DNA of 47,841 bases from positions 1-47,841 of the forward strand of contig JAJZFA010000007.1 of NCBI GenBank assembly GCA_021805565.1, given 5' to 3'. Positions 27,426 to 36,807 of the stretch are shown here, one piece after another. The notes under the pieces are model-generated. The model worked only from the letters and a program-made list of their open reading frames with translations. It did not search any database and was not told the DNA's origin. The translations under genes and the position numbers were made by a program. Each line of letters begins with the position of its first letter. Position 1 is the first letter of the stretch. Source of the stretch: Pseudomonadota bacterium. GTDB taxonomy: Bacteria > Pseudomonadota > Alphaproteobacteria > Acetobacterales > Acetobacteraceae.

Positions 27426-27581
27426 TCCGCCTCGTTCATGCATGATCAGAATGGCAGGCTATCACGTTCGCCGCGCCGGTTACAGGTGTTCGCGCCGGTC
27501 CGCCCTTGACCTTGGGCGATGGCACCGACAGGTTTCGGCAAGCACGGGCACGGCACGACCCGCTGGCTGGAGGACTCCTTG

Positions 27582-28601
27582 ATGACCCACCCGATATCCC
27601 GGCGTCTGTCGATCGGCTTGGCCACCGCGGCACTGCCGCTGTTCGGCATACTGCGCGCCCGCGGCGACGCGCCGGAGTTCGAGATGAAAATGGGCAACGA
27701 CAATCCGATGTCGCACCCGAATACCGTCCGCCAACTGGAAGCGGTGGACCGCATTCTGCGGGAAACCAACGGGCGCGTGAAAATCTCGCTTTTTCCCAAT
27801 AATCAGTTGGGCGGCGACACCGATATGCTGTCGCAACTGCGATCCGGCGCACTGGAATTCATGACGTTGTCGGGGCTTATACTATCGACCTACACGCCGT
27901 TGAGTTCGATTTACGGCATCGGTTATGCTTGGCCCGGCTATAAGCAGGTATGGGCGGCGATGGATGGTGCGCTCGGTGCGATGATCAGGGCGTCCATCGA
28001 CAAGGCGGGGCTGTACGCATTCGAAAAAATCTGGGATAACGGGTTTCGCCAGATCACCAGCAGCACCCACCCGATCGTCACACCTGGGGATTTGCGGGAT
28101 TTTAAGATCCGGGTGCCGGTCAGCCCGTTATGGACCAGTATGTTCCAGGCCTTGGGGGCTGCACCGGCCAGCATCAATTTCAGCGAGGTTTATTCCGCAC
28201 TGCAAACCAAAATCGTGGAGGGGCAGGAAAACCCGCTGGTCAATATCGAAACGGCGAAGCTGTACGAAGTGCAGAAATACGTGTCGATGACACACCACAT
28301 GTGGGACGGCTTCGTAATGTTGGGAAACGGCCGCAACTGGCGCGGCCTGCCGCCGGATGTGCGCGCGACGATCGCGACAAACCTGAATGCATCGGCCGAG
28401 GATCAACGGGCGGACTACGCGAACTCCGACAACACGTTTCATACGCAATTGCAAAGTCAGGGAATGGTGTTCAATGACCCCGATCCGGAGTTGTTCCGGC
28501 AGGTTTTGGTCAAATCCGGGTTCTATGACAAATGGAAGGCGAAATACGGCGCGGACGCCTGGGCGGTGCTGGAAACCTATACCGGCAAGATCGGAAGCTA
28601 A
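27582..28601 (+). CDS. TRAP transporter solute-binding protein (DctP family)
   Basis: Periplasmic binding protein for carboxylate-type substrates. 339 residues. The N-terminus (MTHPISRRLSIGLATAALPL) is a signal peptide with a twin arginine, possibly Tat. Family features include NPMSHPNTVRQLEAV, GRVKISLFPNNQLGGDTDML, the conserved arginine region FKIRVPVSPLWTSMFQALGA, and EVYSALQTKIVEGQENPLVNI. The ATG at 27582 has GGAGG about 9 bases before it; the 27519 start adds a non-signal extension. No DctQ or DctM membrane subunit is encoded nearby, so it is an orphan. It is convergent with dctA. Confidence 0.93.
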   Translation: MTHPISRRLSIGLATAALPLFGILRARGDAPEFEMKMGNDNPMSHPNTVRQLEAVDRILRETNGRVKISLFPNNQLGGDTDMLSQLRSGALEFMTLSGLILSTYTPLSSIYGIGYAWPGYKQVWAAMDGALGAMIRASIDKAGLYAFEKIWDNGFRQITSSTHPIVTPGDLRDFKIRVPVSPLWTSMFQALGAAPASINFSEVYSALQTKIVEGQENPLVNIETAKLYEVQKYVSMTHHMWDGFVMLGNGRNWRGLPPDVRATIATNLNASAEDQRADYANSDNTFHTQLQSQGMVFNDPDPELFRQVLVKSGFYDKWKAKYGADAWAVLETYTGKIGS

Positions 28602-28715
28602 GGCAACGCTGGCGAATAAGTGCGTCGGAACGCCAGCAAAGTTGCCATGCAAAACATGAGCTTAGGGATTGCCCGACGCGCCGCTTATAGCGATTGTTGT
28701 CGGGCAATTCCTAAG
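28598..28715 (+). repeat. Dispersed two-hairpin repeat, copy 2
   Basis: Begins at the stop codon of the TRAP protein gene. The first stem is GGCAACGCTGGCG (28602-28614) with CGCCAGC (28631-28637) and GTTGCC (28641-28646). The second is CTTAGGGATTGCCCGAC (28661-28677) with its complement at 28699-28715, 16 of 17 paired. It is a partner of 9321-9438 in the same orientation and again lies between convergent genes. Confidence 0.8.
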
Positions 28716-28723
28716 ACGGCGCG

Positions 28724-30016
28724 TCATTCCGCCAGGACGGCGGCTTCCACACCCGCCGGTTTGTCAAGGATCGCCTTTGCCCGTTCCAGGTCCAGGCTGC
28801 CTTCCCACCACGCGACGAAGATCGTCGCCACGGTGTTGCCGAACAGGTTGGTGATGGCGCGCGCCTCGCTCATGAACCGGTCGATGCCCAGCACAAGCAC
28901 CATGCCCGCCACGGGAACCTTGCCGTTCATCGTCGCCAGCGTCGCGGCCAAAGTAATGAATCCGCCGCCCGTCACCGTCGCCGCACCCTTCGAGGTTAGC
29001 AACAATACCGACAGGATCAGCAGGTAGTCGCTCCAGCTTAGCGGAATGTTCAGCGCCTGGGCGATGAAGGCGATCGCCATGGTAAAGTAGATCGACGATC
29101 CGTCCAGGTTGAACGCGTAGCCCAGCGGCACGGTCAGCCCGACCAGGGATTTGCCGCAGCCCAGCAGTTCCAGCTTTTCCATCAGCGTCGGCATGGCGGC
29201 TTCCGACGACGACGTGCCCAGGACGATCAGGAATTCCTCTTTCACGAAACGGATGATTTTCAGGATGTTCAGCCCCATCGACGCGGCCACGCCACCCATG
29301 CAGACCAGCACGAAGATCGCGCAGGTCAGGTAGAAGCACAGCATCAGGAAGCCGAGCTGCGCCAGCGCGCCGATGCCGTATTTGCCGATGGTGAAGGCCA
29401 TCGCCCCGAACGCGCCCAGCGGCGCCGCGCGCATGATGATGGCGATCACGCCGAACAAAGCCGCACCGGCCTCATCCAGGACATGCACGACGGTTTTGCC
29501 GCGTTCCCCCAGTCGCGACAGGCCTAACCCGAACAGCACCGCGAACAGCAGAACCTGCAGGATTTCGCCCTTGGCAAAGGCATCGACGACCGTGTTCGGG
29601 ATGATGTTCAACAGAAACGCCGTCACGTCCTGATGCGGCGCGTTGGCGTACCGGGCGACGGCTTTGGCATCCAGCGTCGCGGGATCGATGTTCAGGCCGT
29701 GTCCGGGTTGCAGCACATGCGCGACGATCAGTCCGATGAACATGGCGAACGTGGTCATGATCTCGAAATAGACGATGGCTTTGATGCCGATGCGGCCGAC
29801 CTCCCTGGCATCGCTCAGTTTGGCGATGCCGACCACGACCGTGATGAAAACGATCGGCGCGATGATCATGCGGACCAGCTTGATGAAGGCATCGCCGAAC
29901 GGTTGCATTTGCACGGCCAGCGCGGGCCAGAAATGCCCGAGCGCGGCGCCGATGATCACACCGGCCAGGACCTGAATGTAAAGGCCCTTGGCGGACCGCG
30001 CGCTTGTTCCCGCCAT
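28724..30016 (-). CDS. dctA: C4-dicarboxylate:cation symporter DctA (DAACS family)
   Basis: Inner-membrane uptake carrier for succinate, fumarate and malate. 430 residues, normal length. Features include [20 protein letters not shown] near the N-terminus, the serine-rich re-entrant loop [33 protein letters not shown], and the cation/substrate segment [17 protein letters not shown] followed by [24 protein letters not shown] lies upstream of the ATG. It is divergent from the FAH-family gene by 73 bases. No dctBD two-component pair is in the window. Confidence 0.96.
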   Translation of the reverse strand: MAGTSARSAKGLYIQVLAGVIIGAALGHFWPALAVQMQPFGDAFIKLVRMIIAPIVFITVVVGIAKLSDAREVGRIGIKAIVYFEIMTTFAMFIGLIVAHVLQPGHGLNIDPATLDAKAVARYANAPHQDVTAFLLNIIPNTVVDAFAKGEILQVLLFAVLFGLGLSRLGERGKTVVHVLDEAGAALFGVIAIIMRAAPLGAFGAMAFTIGKYGIGALAQLGFLMLCFYLTCAIFVLVCMGGVAASMGLNILKIIRFVKEEFLIVLGTSSSEAAMPTLMEKLELLGCGKSLVGLTVPLGYAFNLDGSSIYFTMAIAFIAQALNIPLSWSDYLLILSVLLLTSKGAATVTGGGFITLAATLATMNGKVPVAGMVLVLGIDRFMSEARAITNLFGNTVATIFVAWWEGSLDLERAKAILDKPAGVEAAVLAE

Positions 30017-30089
30017 TGCCTGGCCCCCTGCTTTCCCGTATGTCCGAATCCGGTCGATTTAAACCGATCTACAGCAATGGTGTAACCGA

Positions 30090-30776
30090 ATGACCGATTT
30101 CGTCATCTCCCCACCGGCGGTTTCTGCCGTCCCCGTCGCGGGTGGCGGCGCTTTTCCGGTCCGGCGTGTCTTTTGTGTCGGGCGGAATTACGCCGAACAC
30201 GCCAGGGAAATGGGCAGCGACCCGGATCGGGAGCCTCCGTTCTTTTTCATGAAGCCCGCCGACGCCTTGCTGCCGAACGATGCCGACATGCCCTATCCGC
30301 CGCGCAGCACACAGTTGCACCACGAAATGGAAATGGTCGTGGCCATCGGGCAGGGCGGGACGGACATCGCCGAAGCCGATGCGCTCAAACATGTGTGGGG
30401 CTATGCCGCCGGCCTGGATATGACGCGGCGCGACTTGCAGAACGCGGCCAAGAAGGAAGGCAAGCCCTGGGACATGGGCAAGGGTTTCGACTGGTCCGCC
30501 CCGATCGGCCTGTTGGTGCCGGCGTCGCGGATCGGCCACCCCTCCGCCGGCCTTATCGAGTTGAAGGTCAACGGTTCGGTACGGCAGACCTCCGACCTGT
30601 CGAAGATGATCTGGTCGGTGCCGGAAACCATCGCCTATTTGTCCGGGCTGGTCGCGCTGGCGCCCGGCGACCTGATCTATACCGGCACGCCGGAAAACGT
30701 GGCGGCGGTGCAACGGGGCGACCTGCTGGAAGGTTCGGTCGCGGGCGTCGGTTCGGTCAGGACTCGCATCGTCTGA
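30090..30776 (+). CDS. Fumarylacetoacetate hydrolase (FAH)-family protein
   Basis: A 228-residue metal-dependent hydrolase/decarboxylase of the FAH superfamily (acylpyruvase, fumarylpyruvate hydrolase, oxaloacetate decarboxylase group). Visible motifs are FCVGRNYAEHAREMG, PFFFMKPADALL, the metal-binding HHEMEMVVAIG, GYAAGLDMTRRDLQ, KGFDWSAPIG and LIYTGTPENVAAV. The length suits the short single-domain type. The exact substrate is not certain. Its stop overlaps the xthA start (TGATG), so the two genes are coupled. Confidence 0.92.
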   Translation: MTDFVISPPAVSAVPVAGGGAFPVRRVFCVGRNYAEHAREMGSDPDREPPFFFMKPADALLPNDADMPYPPRSTQLHHEMEMVVAIGQGGTDIAEADALKHVWGYAAGLDMTRRDLQNAAKKEGKPWDMGKGFDWSAPIGLLVPASRIGHPSAGLIELKVNGSVRQTSDLSKMIWSVPETIAYLSGLVALAPGDLIYTGTPENVAAVQRGDLLEGSVAGVGSVRTRIV

Positions 30777-31582
30777 TGGCGTCGCTGCGGATCGCCACCT
30801 GGAACATCAACTCGCTGCGGTTGCGCGTTGGGTTGTTGACCCATTTGATCGAGGCACTGCGGCCGGACGTCATCTGTTTGCAGGAAACCAAGGTCCCCGA
30901 CCCGCTCTTTCCAACCGAAGACCTGGCGCCGCTCGGTTTTCCGCATACCGTGTTCCGGGGCATGAAGGGCTACAACGGCGTCGCGATCCTGTCGCGGGTG
31001 CCGCTGGCGGTGATGGATACGGCGCCGGACTGGTGCGCCAAGGGCGATTGCCGGCATGTGGCGGCTTCGTTGCAGTCACCGGGCGGCCCGGTCGAACTGC
31101 ATAATTTCTACGTGCCGGCGGGCGGCGATGTGCCGGATCGCGCCGCAAATCCAAAATACGGCCACAAGCTGGATTTCATCGCCGAGGCCAGGATGTGGTT
31201 CGCCGCCCGGACGGGGCTGGCGCGGGCGGTGCTGGTCGGGGATTTGAATATCGCGCCGATGGAGCACGATGTCTGGAGCCACAAGCAGTTGCTGGGCGTG
31301 GTCAGCCATACGCCGGCGGAAACGGCCGGGCTGGACGCCTGGATGAACGCCGGGTTTGTAGATGCGGTGCGGCATTTTGTACCGGCGGACCAGAAGCTGT
31401 ACACGTGGTGGTCATACCGCAACCAGGATTGGCGCGGATCGGACCGGGGCCGCCGGCTGGACCATATCTGGGTGACGCCCGATCTGGCGGCAGGCTTACG
31501 GAGCCAGACGATCCTGCGCGATGCGAGGGACTGGCCTCGTGGGTCCGATCACGTGCCGGTCTGTGTGGAGATCGGGGTTTAG
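30776..31582 (+). CDS. xthA: Exodeoxyribonuclease III XthA
   Basis: AP endonuclease and 3'-5' exonuclease of base excision repair. 268 residues. Motifs of the exonuclease-endonuclease-phosphatase fold in order: RIATWNINSLRLR, ICLQETKVPD (metal-binding Glu), the active-site Tyr region LHNFYVPAGG, VGDLNIAP (Asp/Asn), GRRLDHIWVT and the terminal RGSDHVPVCVEI (Asp-His). The ATG at 30776 shares a base with the preceding stop. The frame also runs open upstream to 30173, but only as a shadow of the FAH gene. Confidence 0.96.
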   Translation: MASLRIATWNINSLRLRVGLLTHLIEALRPDVICLQETKVPDPLFPTEDLAPLGFPHTVFRGMKGYNGVAILSRVPLAVMDTAPDWCAKGDCRHVAASLQSPGGPVELHNFYVPAGGDVPDRAANPKYGHKLDFIAEARMWFAARTGLARAVLVGDLNIAPMEHDVWSHKQLLGVVSHTPAETAGLDAWMNAGFVDAVRHFVPADQKLYTWWSYRNQDWRGSDRGRRLDHIWVTPDLAAGLRSQTILRDARDWPRGSDHVPVCVEIGV

Positions 31583-32307
31583 GTTCGGTTCGATGACGAC
31601 GTTCAGGCCGAAAAAATGCGGGGGGGTGTCAGCGTATCGATCGCATTCAAACAGAAATGGACGAAGTATGGTGGGTGGGTTCGCCGGCCAGCGCCGCCTC
31701 AATCGCCGCCTGCTCGAACGCGTTGCTCGCGGCGTCGATCGACTGTTGGGTCACCGGCCCGGTCAGGAACCGAGCAACCAACTCCTTGAGGATTACCGGC
31801 TGCTTGGCGTTCGTTATGCCGAGCACACTGAAATCCGGACAGGCTGGTGCAGCCGGCTGGCATCTGCCACCCCTGGCCCAATCACCGGTTCGACGCGAAA
31901 CCCACGGCGAGCGCCGACTGCGTTACCAGTGCATGCTCGGTTCTGTTTGGGGGCGTGGGTGACCCGCGTCCCTACCCCGACTGGAGCGATAGCATTTCCC
32001 CTTGGCGCCGACGCCGATCGCGTGTTCAATCGTCGGACAAGCCTTGCCGCCAGCAGTGGGGCAACCGGGAGCCGGCGTCCGTATCCTGACGGGGACACGG
32101 AATGCAGTCACACTCAATGTTGGCGTCGGATGATGGAACCGCCACCGCCAGATTGCCAGTCCAGGTAGCAAGTCAGCGAAAGCGTCCGGCTGAACGCCGC
32201 GTTGAAAAATTCCCTATGGCGTCCGGCCCCGCTCTCGGGCAGGGTCGCTCGTGCGCGACACGCTCGGGCGCGCCAAAACAACGGGACAAACAGGGGCGGT
32301 GTTGACA
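31583..32307. other. 725-base gap with no intact gene
   Basis: No ORF here looks like an intact protein. All six frames are broken or of shadow composition. The most protein-like stretch is on the minus strand at 31647-31835, listed separately. The gap precedes the peptide ABC operon and must hold its promoter. AGGGG just before 32308 serves as ribosome site, but no clear -35/-10 pair was found. Confidence 0.45.
31647..31835 (-). pseudogene. Possible C-terminal remnant of an unrecognised gene
   Basis: Read on the minus strand this gives a plausible helical protein tail (FSVLGITNAKQPVILKELV, then FLTGPVTQQSIDAASNAFEQ, then AAIEAALAGEP) ending at a TGA. Upstream the frame loses protein character and meets a stop near 31922. 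There is no start codon in a plausible place. I do not recognise the family. Confidence 0.3.
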
Positions 32308-33900
32308 ATGGATCGTCGTGGTTTCCTGAAAACAGCAGCCATCGCGGCCAGCGGTGCCCTGGCGGCGCCGCGTCTTTCGCTGGCGGCCGGCAGCAAGACG
32401 CTCCGCTTCGTGCCGCAGGCCAATCTCGCTAACCTCGATCCGATCTGGACCACGCAGTATGTCGTCCGCAATGGCGGATTGCTGATCTGGGACATGCTGC
32501 TGGGCGTGGACGACACGCTTCAGCCCAAGCCGCAAATGGTCGAATCCTGGGACAGCAGCCCCGACTTCAAAACCTGGACGTTCACGCTGCGCCCCGGACT
32601 GAAATTCCACGATGGCGAACCGGTGCGGGCCAGGGATGTCGTGGCCAGTATCAATCGCTGGATGGTCCGCGACGCCCCCATGGGCCTGCCGATTAAAAAG
32701 CGGATCGATGCGCTGGAAGCGGTGGACGATCGCACCTTTCGCTTCCGGCTCAACCAGCCTTACCCGAAAATGCTGTTCGCGCTGGGCAAGAGCAGCACGC
32801 CGTGCCTGTTCATCATGCCGGAGCGGATCGCCGCAACCGATCCGTACAAGCAGATTTCGGAGTATATCGGCTCCGGCCCGATGCGTTTCAAAAAAGACGA
32901 GTGGGTTCCCGGCGCCAGGGCGGTTTTCGAGAAATTCGACGGTTATGTGCCACGGGCGGAAAAGTCGAACTGGCTGTCGGGCGGCAAGCGGATCAATTTC
33001 GAACGGATCGAGTGGCAGATTGTCCCGGATGGCGCGACGGCCGCCGCGGCGTTGCAGAGCGGCGAGGTGGACTGGCTGGAGACACCGATCGCCGACCTGT
33101 ATCCGCTGCTGCAAAAGGCACCGAACGTCGCCGTGGACATTGCCGATCCGCTGGGCAACATCGGATCGTTTCGCGTCAATCACCTGTATCCGCCATTCAG
33201 CGATGTGCGCGCCCGCCGAGCGGTGCAGATCGCGTTGAGCCAGGAAGATTACATGGGCGCGGTCGTCGGCGACGACTCGTCGCTATGGAAGACGTTGCCG
33301 GGTTTTTTCACCCCTGGGACGCCTTTATATACCGAGAACGGCGGCGAGAGGCTGAAGGGCAAGCGCGACTACGATCTCGCCAAACAATTGCTGGCGGACG
33401 CGGGCTACAAGAACGAGCCGATTATCCTGCTGGTCGCGACCGACGTTCCGATCACCAAGGCGCAGGGCGACGTGACCGCCGATCTGTTGAAGCGGATCGG
33501 GATGAACGTGCAATATCAGGCGTTGGACTGGGGTACGGTCGGGCAGCGCCGGGCCAGTAAGGAGCCGCCGGACAAGGGCGGCTGGCATATTTTCCATACC
33601 TGGCATGCCGGCGCCGATTGCATCAGCCCAGCGCCCTATACCGCGCTGGATGCCAGCGGCGGCACGGCCTGGTTCGGCTGGCCGAAGTCCGATCTGGTTC
33701 AGGAGAAGATCGCCGCCTGGTACGCCGCGCCCGATCTGGCGGCGGAAAAAACCGCGATCGCCGAACTGAACAAGGCGGCGATGGATTTCGTCGTCTATAT
33801 CCCGACCGGTTTTTTCCAGTTCAAGCAAGCGTGGCGTACTAATCTGTCCGGTATCGTGAAGGCGCCGTTTCCGGTATTCTGGGATGTGACCAAGGCGTGA
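32308..33900 (+). CDS. Peptide-type ABC transporter solute-binding protein (SBP family 5)
   Basis: Periplasmic binding protein of a dipeptide/oligopeptide (Dpp/Opp) type importer. 530 residues, normal for the family. The N-terminus MDRRGFLKTAAIAASGALAA is a Tat-type signal (RRxFLK) followed by a hydrophobic stretch and a likely AxA cleavage near residue 27. Family features are LDPIWTTQYVVRNGG, the signature FKTWTFTLRPGLKFHDGEPVRA, ARDVVASINRW, and GSGPMRFKKDEWVPG. The ATG at 32308 is chosen because the signal starts there. First gene of a five-gene operon ending at 37814. Substrate may be peptides, but other SBP-5 ligands are possible. Confidence 0.94.
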   Translation: MDRRGFLKTAAIAASGALAAPRLSLAAGSKTLRFVPQANLANLDPIWTTQYVVRNGGLLIWDMLLGVDDTLQPKPQMVESWDSSPDFKTWTFTLRPGLKFHDGEPVRARDVVASINRWMVRDAPMGLPIKKRIDALEAVDDRTFRFRLNQPYPKMLFALGKSSTPCLFIMPERIAATDPYKQISEYIGSGPMRFKKDEWVPGARAVFEKFDGYVPRAEKSNWLSGGKRINFERIEWQIVPDGATAAAALQSGEVDWLETPIADLYPLLQKAPNVAVDIADPLGNIGSFRVNHLYPPFSDVRARRAVQIALSQEDYMGAVVGDDSSLWKTLPGFFTPGTPLYTENGGERLKGKRDYDLAKQLLADAGYKNEPIILLVATDVPITKAQGDVTADLLKRIGMNVQYQALDWGTVGQRRASKEPPDKGGWHIFHTWHAGADCISPAPYTALDASGGTAWFGWPKSDLVQEKIAAWYAAPDLAAEKTAIAELNKAAMDFVVYIPTGFFQFKQAWRTNLSGIVKAPFPVFWDVTKA

Positions 33901-33973
33901 CAGGCGTGGCACGACGTGCGGCCCGGCATTCCGGCGATTTGTTAATGTCACGGCATCGCGCGGCTTCCCGCTG

Positions 33974-34915
33974 ATGCTGTCCTACATCGCTCGCCGGGTT
34001 CTCTCCACCATCCCCGTCGTCCTGATCGTGGCGCTGTTCGTGTTCAGCCTGTTATATATCGCACCGGGCGATCCGGCCGCGATCATCGCCGGCGATCAGG
34101 CTACCCCCGCCGACGTCGATCGTATCCGAGCCTCGCTCGGTCTTGACCGGCCGTTCCTGGTCCGCTTCGGCGACTGGTTCTGGCACATTTTGCATGGCGA
34201 CCTCGGCACATCCATCTTCACCAATCTGCCCGTCACCCACATGATCGCCCAACGGATCGAGCCGACCGTTTCCCTGCTGATCCTGACCCTTATTATTTCG
34301 CTGACCTTCGCCATCCCCATGGGCGTGATCGCGGCCTGGAAACACGGCACCTGGATAGACCGGGCGGTGATGGTGACAGCCGTGCTAGGTTTCTCGACCC
34401 CGGTCTTCGTTATCGGCTACGTGTTGGCCTATGTCTTCGCGCTGCGCCTGGACTGGTTACCGGTGCAGGGCTTCACATCGATAAGCAACGGGCTGTGGCC
34501 GTTCCTGCGCACCCTGATTTTGCCCTCGGTGGCGCTGGGGCTGATTTACATGGCGCTGATCGCCCGCATAACACGGGCGACGATGCTGGACGTGCTGTCC
34601 CAAGACTATGTGCGGACGGCGAAGGCTAAGGGTGTCGGCCAGCGCCGCGTGCTGTTCGTGCATGCGTTGAAAAACGCGGCCGTTCCGATCGTCACGATCG
34701 TCGGGATCGGCTTCGCGGCCCTGATCGGCGGGGCGGTGGTAACCGAAAGCGTTTTCGCTATCCCCGGCCTCGGCCGCCTGACCGTCGATGCAATCCTACG
34801 CCGCGATTATCCGGTGATTCAGGGTGTCGTGCTGCTGTTCAGCTTCGTCTATGTGCTGGTCAACCTTGGGGTCGATCTTCTTTACACCGTGTTCGATCCG
34901 AGGATCCGCTATTGA
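33974..34915 (+). CDS. Peptide-type ABC transporter permease (DppB/OppB family)
   Basis: First inner-membrane permease of the importer, 313 residues with six hydrophobic segments. The N-terminus MLSYIARRVLSTIPVVLIVALFV is typical of DppB. The BPD permease signature with the EAA loop appears as LDVLSQDYVRTAKAKGVGQR, and the end is LLYTVFDPRIRY, the usual DppB terminus. It is preceded by a 73-base gap after the binding protein and overlaps the next permease by four bases. Confidence 0.95.
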   Translation: MLSYIARRVLSTIPVVLIVALFVFSLLYIAPGDPAAIIAGDQATPADVDRIRASLGLDRPFLVRFGDWFWHILHGDLGTSIFTNLPVTHMIAQRIEPTVSLLILTLIISLTFAIPMGVIAAWKHGTWIDRAVMVTAVLGFSTPVFVIGYVLAYVFALRLDWLPVQGFTSISNGLWPFLRTLILPSVALGLIYMALIARITRATMLDVLSQDYVRTAKAKGVGQRRVLFVHALKNAAVPIVTIVGIGFAALIGGAVVTESVFAIPGLGRLTVDAILRRDYPVIQGVVLLFSFVYVLVNLGVDLLYTVFDPRIRY

Positions 34916-35814
34916 GCGCGACAACGCCCCAACATCTTGCCGCGCCCGCCCTGCCCGCTATTTTGCCGGTTCCGAAAGAACGCGGGCGCTTCGCCGGTTT
35001 CATCTACCGGCATCCGACCATTTTCGTCGGCGGGGTGCTGATCGGGCTGATGATTCTTATCGCGCTCCTGGCACCGTATCTGGGCACCAAGGATCCGACC
35101 GCGCTGGCGCCGTCGAAACGTACCCGCGAACCCTCCGCGCTGTACTGGTTCGGAACCGACATGCTCGGGCGCGATGTCTATTCGCGGACGATGTACGGAT
35201 CGCGCGTTTCGCTGGCGGTGGGGTTTTCCGTGGCGGTTTGCGCGTCGGTGCTGGGAACGTTCATCGGCCTGGTCGCCGGCTTCGTCCGGGTGCTGGATGC
35301 CGTGGTTATGCGGGCGATGGACGGGCTGATGTCGATTCCGCCGATCCTGCTGGCGATTGCGCTGATGGCTTTGACCCGCGCGTCGGTCCAGAACGTGATC
35401 GTGGCGATCAGCATTGCTGAATTTCCCCGGGTGTCGCGTCTGGTGCGCGGACTGGTGCTGTCGCTGCGGGAACAGCCCTATGTGGAGGCCGCTATCGCAT
35501 CCGGAACACGGGTTCCGGCAATTATCTGGAAGCACATCCTTTCCAACACCCTGGCGCCATTGATGGTGCAGGCGACGTTCATCTGCGCCTCGGCGATGAT
35601 TACCGAGGCCACGCTGTCGTTCATCGGGGCCGGCACGCCGCCCACCATCCCAAGCTGGGGGAACATCATGGCCGAGGGGCGGGCGTTATGGCAGGTGAAG
35701 CCGTATATCGTGTTCTTTCCCGCGATCTTCCTGTCCATCACGGTCCTGGCGGTAAATCTTCTGGGCGACGGGCTGCGAGACGCGCTCGATCCCCGTTTGG
35801 CCAAGCGGCTGTAG
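34912..35814 (+). CDS. Peptide-type ABC transporter permease (DppC/OppC family)
   Basis: Second permease, 300 residues, six membrane segments. Typical DppC motifs are HPTIFVGGVLIGLMILIALLAP, the cytosolic-edge FGTDMLGRDVYSRTMYGSRVSL, EQPYVEAAIASGTRVPAIIW (EAA loop) and the end LLGDGLRDALDPR. The start is a TTG at 34912 that overlaps the previous stop. A non-ATG start is inferred because the frame has no upstream alternative and the N-terminus otherwise fits. Confidence 0.94.
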   Translation: MSATTPQHLAAPALPAILPVPKERGRFAGFIYRHPTIFVGGVLIGLMILIALLAPYLGTKDPTALAPSKRTREPSALYWFGTDMLGRDVYSRTMYGSRVSLAVGFSVAVCASVLGTFIGLVAGFVRVLDAVVMRAMDGLMSIPPILLAIALMALTRASVQNVIVAISIAEFPRVSRLVRGLVLSLREQPYVEAAIASGTRVPAIIWKHILSNTLAPLMVQATFICASAMITEATLSFIGAGTPPTIPSWGNIMAEGRALWQVKPYIVFFPAIFLSITVLAVNLLGDGLRDALDPRLAKRL

Positions 35815-35817
35815 CCG

Positions 35818-36807
35818 ATGGCGCTGCTCGAGGTCGAAAACCTGCAAACGCATTTCGGCACGCCGGACGGGGTTGTCCGCGCGGTGGAAGGCCTGTCGTT
35901 CCATATCGATGCGGGAGAAACGCTGGGGATCGTCGGCGAATCCGGGTGCGGCAAATCGGTCACGTCGATGTCGATCCTGCGGCTGGTTCAGGAACCGCCC
36001 GGCAAGATCGCCGGCAGCATCCGGTTCGAAGGCCGCGATTTGCTGACCGTGTCGGAACAGGAGATGCGGACGATCCGCGGCAACGCGATCTCCATGATTT
36101 TTCAGGAGCCAATGACCTCGCTGAACCCCGTGTTGACCGTCGGAAAGCAGATCGGCGAAACGGTGCGGTTGCATCAGGGAATGAACGCCCGCGACGCGGA
36201 GGCGAAGGCGGTGGAGATGCTGACGCTGGTCGGCATTCCGGCACCCGGCCGGCGGGTGCGCGAATATCCGCATCAGTTGTCGGGCGGGATGCGGCAGCGG
36301 GTCATGATAGCCATGGCGCTGGCGTGCAATCCCAGGCTGCTGATCGCCGATGAGCCGACCACGGCGCTGGATGTAACGATTCAAGCGCAAATCCTGGATT
36401 TGATGCGCGACCTGAAGACCCGGATGGGATCGGCGATCATGCTGATCACTCACGATTTGGGCGTGGTGGCGGAAATGGCGCAGCGGGTGGTGGTGATGTA
36501 CGCCGGGCGTAAAGTGGAGGAAGCGACGGTCGGCGACATTTTCGCCTATCCGCTGCATCCTTATACGCGCGGTTTGCTGGGGGCGGTGCCGAAGCTGGGT
36601 TCCTCGCTGGATGCGGACGCTCGGCCGAGGCTGGCGGAAATCGCCGGTTTGGTGCCGAGCCTTCGCAAACCGATTGTTGGATGTGCGTTTGCCGGACGCT
36701 GTGCGTTGGTGACGGATCTATGCCGGACGGTTGCGCCGGCCATCGAGCCGAAAGCGCCCGGTCACAGCGTCGCCTGTCATTACGCCACCCGGACGGTAGC
36801 GGCATGA
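35818..36807 (+). CDS. Peptide-type ABC transporter ATP-binding protein (DppD/OppD family)
   Basis: ATPase subunit, 329 residues. It has Walker [12 protein letters not shown] near residue 40, Q-loop region [16 protein letters not shown], signature [19 protein letters not shown], Walker [15 protein letters not shown] and the H-loop [11 protein letters not shown]. The C-terminal oligopeptide-transporter extension has the cysteine pattern found in this group ([14 protein letters not shown]...C), probably an iron-sulfur-type or structural site. Three bases after the permease stop, and overlapping the next gene by ATGA. Confidence 0.96.
   Translation: MALLEVENLQTHFGTPDGVVRAVEGLSFHIDAGETLGIVGESGCGKSVTSMSILRLVQEPPGKIAGSIRFEGRDLLTVSEQEMRTIRGNAISMIFQEPMTSLNPVLTVGKQIGETVRLHQGMNARDAEAKAVEMLTLVGIPAPGRRVREYPHQLSGGMRQRVMIAMALACNPRLLIADEPTTALDVTIQAQILDLMRDLKTRMGSAIMLITHDLGVVAEMAQRVVVMYAGRKVEEATVGDIFAYPLHPYTRGLLGAVPKLGSSLDADARPRLAEIAGLVPSLRKPIVGCAFAGRCALVTDLCRTVAPAIEPKAPGHSVACHYATRTVAA

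Noticed and set aside
30173..30775. Upstream in-frame extension of xthA
   Set aside because: It is the FAH-family gene read in another frame; the exonuclease starts at the ATG overlapping the FAH stop.
31923..32171. Minus- and plus-strand short frames in the gap before the ABC operon
   Set aside because: Broken by stops, unlike any known family, and with mixed codon use; not enough to call a gene.
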